Shown: piece by piece, positions 8,850 through 16,909 of the stretch
Layout of the letters: each line of letters opens with the position of its first letter
Numbering within the stretch: position 1 is the first letter of the stretch
NCBI GenBank assembly: GCA_025201865.1
Contig: MU602972.1
Location: forward strand, 1 to 28,843
DNA: 28,843 nt
Direction: 5' to 3'
Source: Ramicandelaber brevisporus
Lineage: Eukaryota > Kickxellomycota > Ramicandelaberales > Ramicandelaberaceae
Position numbers and translations under genes: made by a program
Notes under the pieces: model-generated
Seen by the model: only the letters and a program-made list of their open reading frames with translations
Told to the model about the DNA's origin: nothing
Database searches by the model: none

Positions 8850-9794
8850 ACTGTCCTGTCTGTGTTTTTTTTTTATTTGTTGCGCTTTGCGATCTTCTTT
8901 GGGGTTAAGGATACAAAACAAGCAGCAAATGTCACCAAGAAAAAGCCTCTTTAATTTGCAGTGGTGACTTCAATAGACTCAATTTGTGGCAACGATCCAC
9001 AACAAGATAAACAGAGAGTCAAAACAATCACAGTGGTGACGCAAGTCAGCTCGGAAATAGAGCTAGATAAAGGCAATAGGGGTTAAAACTGTAAAGTAGT
9101 GAATTGTGTGGGGACGAGGGAAACAACCTCGAGACAGAGGTCGTGTCGTTTACAATGCTTAGCTTATAAGGCAGCGGTTGTGGTTGCGGCCTTGTTTGTT
9201 GACAATTCTTTGGCTCTTTGTGTCGGAATCCTACTATTCCGGCGCTAAAGGGGGCGGCGGCGTCAAAGATGACGGTGGCGTAGTTACTTGATGAGCGGGA
9301 CCATCAGGAACTACCTGACCTTCCGCCCAATCCAAAGGGGTGTCTTGCATCAGTATAAATAATCGGGAAAGAGAAGGGTGGTCGACGATGTTTACAACCG
9401 CTAGAGCTCGGTCTAGCGGCAAGTGTTCTCCAGCTTTATAAGCTGTTGGATGTGGTCATGGCTTTGTTTGCTTAAAGAGTCATTGGGCTCATTGGATCAG
9501 TGGATCAATGGATCAATGGATCAATGGATCGAGGCTCAATCGCCAAAGAAGCCTGCATGGCTGAATTTCAGATGGCACTGGAATTAGGTGATCAGCCAGC
9601 CCATCAGAGCTGCTCTTTTTGCATCAAAGCATAAACAGTAAACGTAATAGGTGTGCTAGCGAACCGAAAGCTGAAATAAATACTTGTTCAACTCATGATG
9701 AGAATGTCTGCAAGTGAGACGAACGTTCGCTACAGTAAAACTTAAATGACAAAACAGATGCTTCAATATGGTCGGGTTAAGCAGATTTGCTCAT
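8850..9794. other. Gene-poor intergenic region
   Basis: These 945 bp lie between the 5' end of the RG-rich gene and the 3' end of the PRPP synthetase gene. I see no supported gene. A poly-T run near 8867-8876 sits just upstream of the RG-rich gene on its strand. A minus-strand frame of about 73 codons between about 9234 and 9455 has no ATG at its start and no recognised match. An 8-bp tandem repeat lies at 9493-9532. Confidence 0.5.
9493..9532. repeat. 8-bp tandem repeat, TGGATCAA, five copies
   Basis: Five consecutive 8-bp units read TGGATCAG, TGGATCAA three times, then TGGATCGA. It is a short minisatellite in noncoding DNA; function unknown. Confidence 0.9.
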
Positions 9795-11180
9795 TTAAAG
9801 AGGGTTGGAGAAGAGGTAGCTGATGCTCTCTGCATTGTGAGTTCTACGGATAGCCTCGGCAAGAGTGGAGCTGATATCGATCAACTCAAGCTTGGTGGAC
9901 TTGGCACGCAAATCAGCCGGAATTGGGAAGCTGTTGGTCACAATCACCTTGCTGATGCTTGGACAGGCCTCAATATCAGCCAGGGTAGAGCCGGAGAGGA
10001 TGCCGTGGACAGCAACAATGTACACCTCCTTGGCACCGCAGTTGTTGACGAGATGGTTGGCGGCAGTGATAAAGGTGCCGCTCTTGTCGATGATGTCGTC
10101 CATGAGCAGGGCAAGCTTGCCACGAGCGTCGCCAATAAGGGCGGGCTGAGAGCTTGGCATTGCGCTGATGTGTGGAGTGCGGTACTCTTCAGCATATGCA
10201 GCACCAAAGGCATTGTTGCTATGCTTCTTGCTCAGAGCCATGCGGGCAAAGGCGCCGTCGCTAACATCAATAGCAGGGGTGGCGTCGAGAGTACCTGCCA
10301 AGCTCTCGTGGCTGCTCTGGGCCACATTGACTGGAACGTCGTCATCCTCATCGTCATCCTCACCATCGTCCTCGGTGTGACCCTCACCACCGCTTGAATG
10401 GCTGAATGCAGTGTCGAAAGTGTTGAGTTCCGATGAAACGGCGAGTCCACTGGTGCTTGAAGCAGCGCCGGCGCTCTGATGAGTCTTGATAGGGGCAGAC
10501 TTGGCGGCAAAAGAGGTCGAGATGAGAGGAGAGGGCATTGGGAGTGGCTGCTGTGGAGGTGGCTTAACAGCCTCGAGATGCATCAATGCAAAATCAGCGC
10601 CTAGGCGATCAGCCAGCGAAGTGACACGCTTCGCGCCACCTGCATTCTTTGCAACAACGACCACCTTCTTGTCGTGACTATTACTAGCATTAAAACACTC
10701 TGGCACGTGCTCCTTCAGCCATTTGGCCACCGTCGGCTCAGCAAACAAGTTATCAATCGGCTTGTGGAAGAACCCTTGCATTTGCGAAGCATGCAGATCC
10801 AAAGTGATGATGTGGTCAACGCCAGCTGCAGTCAGCATGTTTGCAACCAGTTTGGCTGTAATTGCGCACCGCTTTTTCTTCATCTTGCTCTGCTTGGAAT
10901 AGGGGAAGTACGGAATGACAGCCGTGATACGCCGAGCGCTCGCCACCTTGCATGAATTAATCAATACCAGCAGCTCCATCAGGTGGTCGTTGGCGTGGTG
11001 AGACCCGCTTTGAATAATGTACACATCCTGGTTACGGACTGAAACACCGAGCTCCACTGAACTTTCCGAGTTTTGGTAGCGGCCCAGCTTGGCTGGAGCT
11101 TCGGTGATTCCGAGACGGTTCAGGATGAGAGAGGCGAGCTCTGGGTGAGAAGAGCCGGCAAAGACTTTAGTTTGACGCAT
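9795..11180 (-). CDS. PRS1: Ribose-phosphate pyrophosphokinase with large insertion (Prs1/Prs5-like)
   Basis: This 461-residue enzyme makes PRPP from ribose 5-phosphate and ATP, feeding purine, pyrimidine, His, Trp and NAD synthesis. Visible motifs are the N-terminal MRQTKVFAGSSHPELA, the NDHLMELLVLI and PYFPYSKQ blocks, the divalent-cation/substrate signature ITLDLHASQMQGFF and the PRPP-binding loop LLMDDIIDKSGT. About 140 residues (roughly 202-345) rich in Pro, Ser, Ala and Asp/Glu interrupt the core after MHLEAVKPP. Yeast Prs1 and Prs5 carry non-homologous regions in the same kind of place, whereas standard enzymes are about 315-320 residues. The frame extends to 11288 and would add a poly-Gln leader, but it starts with GTG. 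The ATG at 11180 aligns with the yeast Prs1 start (MRKCKIF) and is preferred. Confidence 0.95.
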   Translation of the reverse strand: MRQTKVFAGSSHPELASLILNRLGITEAPAKLGRYQNSESSVELGVSVRNQDVYIIQSGSHHANDHLMELLVLINSCKVASARRITAVIPYFPYSKQSKMKKKRCAITAKLVANMLTAAGVDHIITLDLHASQMQGFFHKPIDNLFAEPTVAKWLKEHVPECFNASNSHDKKVVVVAKNAGGAKRVTSLADRLGADFALMHLEAVKPPPQQPLPMPSPLISTSFAAKSAPIKTHQSAGAASSTSGLAVSSELNTFDTAFSHSSGGEGHTEDDGEDDDEDDDVPVNVAQSSHESLAGTLDATPAIDVSDGAFARMALSKKHSNNAFGAAYAEEYRTPHISAMPSSQPALIGDARGKLALLMDDIIDKSGTFITAANHLVNNCGAKEVYIVAVHGILSGSTLADIEACPSISKVIVTNSFPIPADLRAKSTKLELIDISSTLAEAIRRTHNAESISYLFSNPL

Positions 11181-11600
11181 ATCGAGACCAGGTCGTTGTT
11201 CCACTACCACTTCTGTATGTTGCTGCTGCTGCTGCTGCTGCTGTTGCTGCTGTCCGTGCAGTGTGTCAGTTTCGTATTGTAGATCCACTTCGAGAGTTTT
11301 TTTCTAATGTTTTTTTTTTGAAAAAAGAAAAAGATGTCTGATATTGTATGCGAATAGCATCCAGATACAGCGGTAGTAAGAATCGAGCCAGCCGTGCTGA
11401 ACATGAGCACCAGTATTTTATGGTCCATATCCAGTGGCAAATCTCATGTCGTGAAAGTGTATCATGCTTCTTGGATTTGACGTCTTCAGCTGTTATGTTT
11501 TTTATTCAAGATTATGAGTAAATGATGTGTAAAAAGTAAAAATGAATAGAGAGTAAAAGAGTAAAAGAGTAAAAGAGTAAAAGAGTAAAAGAAAAAACAA
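11181..11600. other. Intergenic region with CTG run and 8-bp repeat
   Basis: This is the leader and promoter side of the PRPP synthetase gene, meeting the 3' end of the dehydrogenase gene. It contains a (CTG)n-type run at about 11221-11252, which reads CAG on the transcribed strand just before the ATG, a T-rich tract at about 11297-11320, and the GAGTAAAA repeat at 11551-11590. No gene is seen. Confidence 0.5.
11551..11590. repeat. 8-bp tandem repeat, GAGTAAAA, five copies
   Basis: Five exact head-to-tail units of GAGTAAAA end 11 bp before the stop of the dehydrogenase gene, so they lie in that gene's 3' untranslated region on the opposite strand. Confidence 0.9.
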
Positions 11601-12944
11601 TTAATACAAAGATAAACGGGATGAAGCAGACGGTGAACGTAGCGATTGTGGAAGGGCTAATCCCGTCCACTCTGCACTACGAATCCACAGCTCTGCATCA
11701 TGCTCTGGTCTGCTTGCCGCGCCTCCAATGCCTGCCACTTTACAGGCTACAAAGTACTTGCCACTGTCACTTTCAATATCTGACTGCGTTGCGCAGTAGA
11801 ATGATGTACGAGCTCCACTGATCTCGTCCTTCATCATCCAATTCAACACAACGCGCGGAACAGGCATTGAGCGGTACATGTCGGACGATACTATGCCGGG
11901 ATGCACTGAGTACGCCGTCACTCCAGTGCCATGCAACCTACTGGACAATTCGCGAGTGAACATTATGCTGCACGCCTTGGAGAACGGGTAGCCGAGTGCA
12001 TTGCCGCGACGGAGGCGGCTGACTGGATAGAGATTAAAGTTGCGGACAGCCATGTGTGCCAGCGAGGACACATTGATGATGCGAGATGGTGCACCGGCTT
12101 TCAACGGCTCGAGTAACAGATTGGTGAGCAGGAATGGCGCCAAATGGTTCACTGCAAAATGCATCTCAAAGCCATCATCAGATACAGAGTTGACTCCAAA
12201 CACACCGGCATTATTGACCAGAATGTGCAGCCCACCAAACTGTTGAAGTAAGCCACTGGATGCAAAGACATCCACAAACTCTCGAATAGAATCCATATCT
12301 GCAAGATTAATAGGTGCCAAGAACACTAATTGTTCCGGCTTGATTTTGTCAAGTTGCTGCTGCTGTTGCTGCTGTTGCGATTGCTGTACTTGCTGCTGTG
12401 CTTGTTGTTGCTGTTGTACAGTGGGATTCTGAGCAATGAATGTCGGCTCGGCAAGGATCCGAGTCATGGCGTCTTTTGCCTTCTGTTCGCTGCGACACGC
12501 AAACACCACAGTGGCGCCGCGTAGAGCCAGGCATCTTGCGAGCTCGCGTCCAATTCCAGAGCTGGCTCCAGTCACAATCGCCAGCTTGTTGTCCAGGCGA
12601 GGAGCTTGAGCTACCCACTCGGGAACGCCTTTGCTCGCACTGGCTGCAGTCGATGCTGACGTTGACATTGAGTGATGTTGATGTGGGAAGCCTCCAGGCA
12701 CACGCAGTCCGAGTCCAATATTGCTGCTGGTCATACTAGTGCTTCGAGCAGCGCTCAGAGATGAACGACCACGACCGCCGCTGCCGCCGCCGCCACCGCT
12801 GCCCAAGGCTGCGAGTCTACTTGAAGGTGTCTGCGACGTGGTTGGTCCAACAGATGATGACGAAGCAGTCACGCCTCCAAAGCTGATTGTTGGCCCTAAC
12901 AAAGTATGAGCCAGATCACTGCTGTATCGGCCTCGACTGCTCAT
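11601..12944 (-). CDS. Short-chain dehydrogenase/reductase (retinol dehydrogenase-like)
   Basis: This 447-residue product has a complete classical SDR core. The cofactor loop TGASSGIGR is followed by FACRSEQKA, which suggests NADP(H) preference. NNAG is present, the catalytic Ser is in INVSSLAH and the catalytic Tyr/Lys pair is in YPFSK. VHPGIV follows the active site. The layout resembles RDH11-14/WWOX-type enzymes; the substrate cannot be told. Oddities are a Ser/Gly-rich N-terminal extension of about 120 residues without a clear membrane anchor, and a Gln-rich insertion of about 35 residues between the cofactor half and the LAPINLADMDS strand. The frame continues upstream to 13280, starting GTG, with an ATG at 13229. 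I chose ATG 12944 because the sequence between is CTG-repeat and CTCACTC microsatellite. A leader intron is possible: a TTGTTTGCAG-like acceptor sits upstream. Confidence 0.9.
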   Translation of the reverse strand: MSSRGRYSSDLAHTLLGPTISFGGVTASSSSVGPTTSQTPSSRLAALGSGGGGGSGGRGRSSLSAARSTSMTSSNIGLGLRVPGGFPHQHHSMSTSASTAASASKGVPEWVAQAPRLDNKLAIVTGASSGIGRELARCLALRGATVVFACRSEQKAKDAMTRILAEPTFIAQNPTVQQQQQAQQQVQQSQQQQQQQQLDKIKPEQLVFLAPINLADMDSIREFVDVFASSGLLQQFGGLHILVNNAGVFGVNSVSDDGFEMHFAVNHLAPFLLTNLLLEPLKAGAPSRIINVSSLAHMAVRNFNLYPVSRLRRGNALGYPFSKACSIMFTRELSSRLHGTGVTAYSVHPGIVSSDMYRSMPVPRVVLNWMMKDEISGARTSFYCATQSDIESDSGKYFVACKVAGIGGAASRPEHDAELWIRSAEWTGLALPQSLRSPSASSRLSLY

Positions 12945-13307
12945 ACTCACGCGGTTATACTTGCTGCTACTTGCTGCTGTTGCTGCTGCTGTTGCTGCTG
13001 CGTCGTCGCCTCCGTACTGTCGCTGCAAACAAGTGTATATCGAATCGAAGGTGAACAGAGAGCGAAAAGAATGAAAAAGAGTGAGCGAGTGAACGAGTGA
13101 GAGGGCGGGCAGGCGAGTGGACAGAAGGGACGGAGAGTGAAGTGAGCAGTGGACATTCACTCGCTCTCCTTGCACTGGCGTAGTTAGTGTGGATACGCCT
13201 TGCAGGTATGCACACTCTGCATGGCGCATCGGAACGTCAGTTGCCCGGCTTTTAAAAATAATAATAACAAAAGCAAACACACATATACTTGGAAGCAGAG
13301 TGCTTTT
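12945..13307. promoter_or_regulatory. Leader/promoter region between dehydrogenase and MFS genes
   Basis: Noncoding by my start choice. It holds a CTG run at about 12963-13001 and, on the minus strand, a TCACTCGTTCACTCGCTCAC tract (13081-13100) that also appears upstream of other genes here. The two flanking genes point the same way (minus). Confidence 0.35.
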
Positions 13308-15089
13308 TTAATGGTTAAACAGGAAGATGAAGTAAGTTATCCAGGCAGTCCACAGCAAAATGAATGCCGCCACATATACCGCAACTTGAAGAGGTCTCAG
13401 CGGCAGTCCAAACGTGCGTGGCTTTGGCGTCGTACCGTTGCGGCGGCTCTCTTCCTCTTGCTTGAACATGTCGTGTCGTTTCTCCAAGATGGCACGACGT
13501 GTACGATGACCAGCATTCTGTACACCATCCAGCTTCCAGTAATCAACTATCCAGTACAGCGCGGCAACCACCACACTGACACACGCCAGGACCAGAAACA
13601 TTAAGGAAACGCGCTCGTATCCACCGCCAGGAGTTCCGTCCTGGACAAGCCCAGTCGCCACATCAAACAGAGCGACACCCACACTCATGAACACCTTCTT
13701 GATTCCAATGGCAGCACCAAGATACTTGCGTGGCACAACAAGAGCAACACTTGATGCCAGCGAAACAGTGCCAAACACGACCGAAACCGAAAATATCATC
13801 AGACCAACAATCGGCCGAACCCAAGTATACGTCAGCAAAGAAAGGGAAACGACGGCGAGGATCGCAGAGACGAAAGTGAATGCTCCGCGCCGACCGATGC
13901 GATCAATGAGAATGCCAACGATGGGCGTGAGCACAATGGTGATGGCGAGCGAGTTGCTGGTGGCTTGAGCGGCTGCTACGGCGGCGGTGTTCCAGCTCAC
14001 TTCAATCGCCTCAACTACGGTGAAGCCAAATGGCGACCAGATGGCCGACATAATGAAACCAATCAGCGGCGTCACCCAGAATGCATCTGGCAAGTGAGCA
14101 ATGTTGGCAATGGCTTGCTTTATGGAATGAGTAACAGGTTCTTGTGGAGATGGGCCGGAAGGAGGAGGCAGAGGTGGTTCTGGTACTGCTGGTGTTGGAG
14201 AAACTTCTTCACACTCGGTGATATCCTTGTCGCAAGCTGCGATGCAGTTCTCAATGGAGTCGGCAGTGACAGTATTAGTTGACTTGATGAAATGCGCCTT
14301 GGCTCTACGAATAACAAGCATGTAAGCCAAGACGGTCAGGAAGGAGTACCCACAGATTCCAGCTGCGACCCAGAACACTGCCGAAAAGTGCGAAGTGGCA
14401 TCCCGAATACGAATCGCAGTTGCGGTTGCCATCCAGTCAAACAGCCTTGAAACTGCAATCTGGGCTCCAATGGCGGCACCTAGTCCAGTGCCGTGGAACC
14501 AGTGAGCCAGAATGACCTCCTGCACAATGATGACATAGCTCGTACCAAGACCAAACACGACTCGGCTCAGTACCATCAGGCCGTAGTTGTTGGCTACAGC
14601 GGCAACGCTGGCAACGGTGCTGCCCAGCAGCACAAATATTGTTGACATGATGGCTCCCGATGTTGTGCCGAGTGTGTCCAGAGCAAGACCGCCAAAGAAT
14701 GGGATGACTGTGTTGATGAGACTCACAGTTGATGCCAGAATGGAAATCTGAGTGTTGTCAAGATTCATCTCACGCTTGAGGGTTGACTTGAGTGGACTGA
14801 AGATGGCGGCGCCATAGTGTGAGCCGGCCGAGAAGAAGACGGTGGTTACGAGAACCATCACTTTGTAGCGCCATGGTACCCCGGCATAATCGAATGCAGA
14901 GTTGGTATGGTTGGTATGGTCGTGGCTGTTGTTGTGGCTATTGCTGTTGTTGTTGTTTTTGTTGTTACTGTCATTGGAAGAGCACGGGGCAATCTCCACC
15001 TCATTCTTGACAATGGCCATTTCGGCATCAATCAAAGATTCCTTGTTGATTACAGGGTAAACTTGAGACTTCAAATTGTCGCGCGGCAT
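13308..15089 (-). CDS. MFS transporter, MFSD1-like
   Basis: This 593-residue multi-pass membrane protein has a hydrophilic Asn/His-rich N-terminus (about 1-72), six membrane segments, a cytosolic Pro/Glu-rich loop (about 263-321), then six more segments. Hallmarks are GGLALDTLGTTSGA after the second segment, the SRVVFGLGTSYVIIVQEVIL helix with HWFHGTGLGAAIG after it, and the second-half motif GILIDRIGRRGAF. The HWF-x-G-x-x-L arrangement is typical of MFSD1-type proteins, whose animal members work in lysosomes with a glycoprotein partner in export of small peptides. The substrate here is unknown. A further hydrophobic segment (about 562-585, FILLWTAWITYFIFLF) lies at the very C-terminus after a charged linker, giving a likely thirteenth membrane span. 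The ATG at 15089 is the first codon of the frame. Confidence 0.92.
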   Translation of the reverse strand: MPRDNLKSQVYPVINKESLIDAEMAIVKNEVEIAPCSSNDSNNKNNNNSNSHNNSHDHTNHTNSAFDYAGVPWRYKVMVLVTTVFFSAGSHYGAAIFSPLKSTLKREMNLDNTQISILASTVSLINTVIPFFGGLALDTLGTTSGAIMSTIFVLLGSTVASVAAVANNYGLMVLSRVVFGLGTSYVIIVQEVILAHWFHGTGLGAAIGAQIAVSRLFDWMATATAIRIRDATSHFSAVFWVAAGICGYSFLTVLAYMLVIRRAKAHFIKSTNTVTADSIENCIAACDKDITECEEVSPTPAVPEPPLPPPSGPSPQEPVTHSIKQAIANIAHLPDAFWVTPLIGFIMSAIWSPFGFTVVEAIEVSWNTAAVAAAQATSNSLAITIVLTPIVGILIDRIGRRGAFTFVSAILAVVSLSLLTYTWVRPIVGLMIFSVSVVFGTVSLASSVALVVPRKYLGAAIGIKKVFMSVGVALFDVATGLVQDGTPGGGYERVSLMFLVLACVSVVVAALYWIVDYWKLDGVQNAGHRTRRAILEKRHDMFKQEEESRRNGTTPKPRTFGLPLRPLQVAVYVAAFILLWTAWITYFIFLFNH

Positions 15090-15623
15090 GATTGAAAGTA
15101 TACAGTACAGAGAAATACAGTTGCTGAGAGTAGGTTGTCCATGGCACAGATGGCAGAAGCAGAAGCAGAAACAGTAGCAGCTGAAGAAGTAGCAGCTGCT
15201 GCTTCAGCTATCATAGGGGAAAAGAGGGGAAAGGGTAGAGCCATTGAAAGGGCTGAAGTGAGTACAGCCCTAATACGCGTTTTTGTTTCTTTCTTCCTTC
15301 GGTGCTATTGATGAAGTGTCCGGCTCGCGGAGGATATTCCATTCCAAACGTAGAAACCATTGCCACGAATAAAAAAAACAACAACAACAATTGAAGGTTG
15401 AATGAACGCACTTCAGATGTGCTGCGGAAGGCGCGATAAATCAAACTGACATTGATGTTGTCGTTGTTGTTATTTTCTTTGACATTAACTGAATCTCTCT
15501 CTGTGTCTCTCTGTGTCTCTCTGTGTCTCTCTCTGTGTCTGTCTGTGTGTCACGTCTCGACTCTCCTCACTTGTGTAAACAACCTTTCTTTTGCCTTCAC
15601 TTTCACTTTCGCCTCAGGTCAAT
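15090..15623. promoter_or_regulatory. Divergent promoter region with CTGTGTCT microsatellite
   Basis: These 534 bp separate the divergently transcribed MFS gene and the nuclear-type protein gene. They contain GCAGAAGCAGAA-type repeats (about 15149-15200) and an imperfect (CTCTCTGTGT)n tract at about 15494-15550. The last bases before the plus-strand ATG are pyrimidine-rich and end in CTCAG, so a leader intron is possible. No gene is seen. Confidence 0.4.
15494..15550. repeat. CTCTGTGT-type microsatellite
   Basis: Repeated TCTCTCTGTG units, imperfect, in noncoding DNA upstream of the nuclear-type protein gene. Confidence 0.8.
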
Positions 15624-16454
15624 ATGCCGCGATCCCGAGCTGTTGCTGTTGTTGACAGCCAGACAGAGCCAGTAGCTCTTCGACGCAGTACACGTCGTGC
15701 AACATCTGCAGCAGCTACCAAAGACAGCCAGCAGCAACAACCAGCAGCAGCACTCAAATCTGCCAGTGTGAAATCTCCAACTCGGCGAGCCCTATCCTCA
15801 CTTGTCAACGCCAATGGGGCACGTTCGGCTAAGCCCAATTCAGCATTGTCGACTCCGGTGAAGACGTCATCATCATCATCATTAGCAAAGCGCACGCCTG
15901 TTGCATCGCCATCGTCCAAAAGACGCCTTCAGTTTCTACCAAGTCAGGCTGCTAACGAAATAACAGTATCATCGTCATCACCAAGGAGAGGCTCGGCTGT
16001 TTCAAGTCCTGCTCGTGGTCGGCTTGGATCACGTCGACTGGCGCCATTGTTCAGAGTAGAGGGCAGATCGGGGAATCAAGCTGACGATATGCGAGGACTG
16101 CTAGATGAACCTGCGCTTGATAAAATTCATACATTGCCTCACATTTCTGCGCCAAATGTTGATGAGGACGATGAACAAGACAGCGATGATAATGAAGATG
16201 AAGATGAAGAGGAGAGTACACCTGAATTGCCGCGGAAGCGTGGTCACCGAGCTGCTGCCAAATCACCGAGAGCCAATGCAGCAAAGAGGCGGAAGCAGGA
16301 ACCATCGCAATCCAGTCCAGCCAAGCCTTCGTCCAAAGCCAATGCACATCCATCCAGTGATGTTGAGCGATTTTTGAGGCAAATGCGCGAGATGGACGGA
16401 TTCAAGCTGGAGACTGAATCGACTGGATTCTTGGATGGCAGCGACTCGCAGTAA
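15624..16454 (+). CDS. Unassigned nuclear-type protein with many CDK-type sites
   Basis: This 276-residue, mostly disordered protein is not recognised. The first ~150 residues are basic and Ser-rich, with repeated S/T-P sites followed by Lys/Arg (SPTRR, TPVK, SPRRG, SPARG, and SPSSKRR). An acidic run (about 183-200) follows, then nuclear-localisation-like clusters (PRKRGHRAAAKSPR, AAKRRKQ). The protein ends in a small conserved-looking helix, DVERFLRQMREMDGFKLETE. Basic region with CDK sites, acid patch and a short C-terminal motif is the plan of several mitotic regulators such as sororin or securin, but I see no diagnostic motif and do not assign it. The open frame begins 11 codons upstream with TTG; the first ATG is 15624. 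Confidence 0.75.
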   Translation: MPRSRAVAVVDSQTEPVALRRSTRRATSAAATKDSQQQQPAAALKSASVKSPTRRALSSLVNANGARSAKPNSALSTPVKTSSSSSLAKRTPVASPSSKRRLQFLPSQAANEITVSSSSPRRGSAVSSPARGRLGSRRLAPLFRVEGRSGNQADDMRGLLDEPALDKIHTLPHISAPNVDEDDEQDSDDNEDEDEEESTPELPRKRGHRAAAKSPRANAAKRRKQEPSQSSPAKPSSKANAHPSSDVERFLRQMREMDGFKLETESTGFLDGSDSQ

Positions 16455-16909
16455 AATGCCCTTTTTGCATAGAATTATTTTTGTTTTGTTTTGTTTTGTT
16501 TTGTATCAACATTTCCTCCCCTTATTATCAATGTGTTAATTTATGTTAATTCAACTTGTCATCCAAGATGTGGTATGTATCCATCGTTCAAGTTTACTAC
16601 TACTTTGAACTAGTTAACTCGCTCACATTACTGTTTGTTAATAACCTTAAAAGTCCCAAAAAATAATACAAAGTGCAGTTGAGTGAAAAATGACTCAGGT
16701 GTTGAGAAATTGATTTTAATTGTGATTTTAATTGTGATTTGTGATTTGTGTCTGTGTGCAACACTGAGTGGAAAAAAGACACAGCAGAGAAACAGAACGG
16801 AAGAAAAAGCGAACAGACAGGGATAGACACAGACAGACAGCAGAGTTGATCTCATCGCTTGTCAGCAGTTTCTCGCTCACTTCATACTCACTTATTCCAG
16901 TCCACATCT
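16455..16909. other. Intergenic region upstream of eIF1, repeat-rich
   Basis: It contains a (TTTTG)n run at about 16477-16504 in the 3' region of the preceding gene and degenerate TTTTAATTGTGA repeats at about 16711-16750. Pyrimidine-rich TCGCTCACTTCATACTCACTT sequence lies just before the eIF1 ATG. No gene is seen; the eIF1 promoter should lie here. Confidence 0.45.

Noticed and set aside
11181-11288. Poly-Gln N-terminus on PRPP synthetase
   Set aside because: The frame opens with GTG, and the ATG at 11180 aligns with the yeast Prs1 start.
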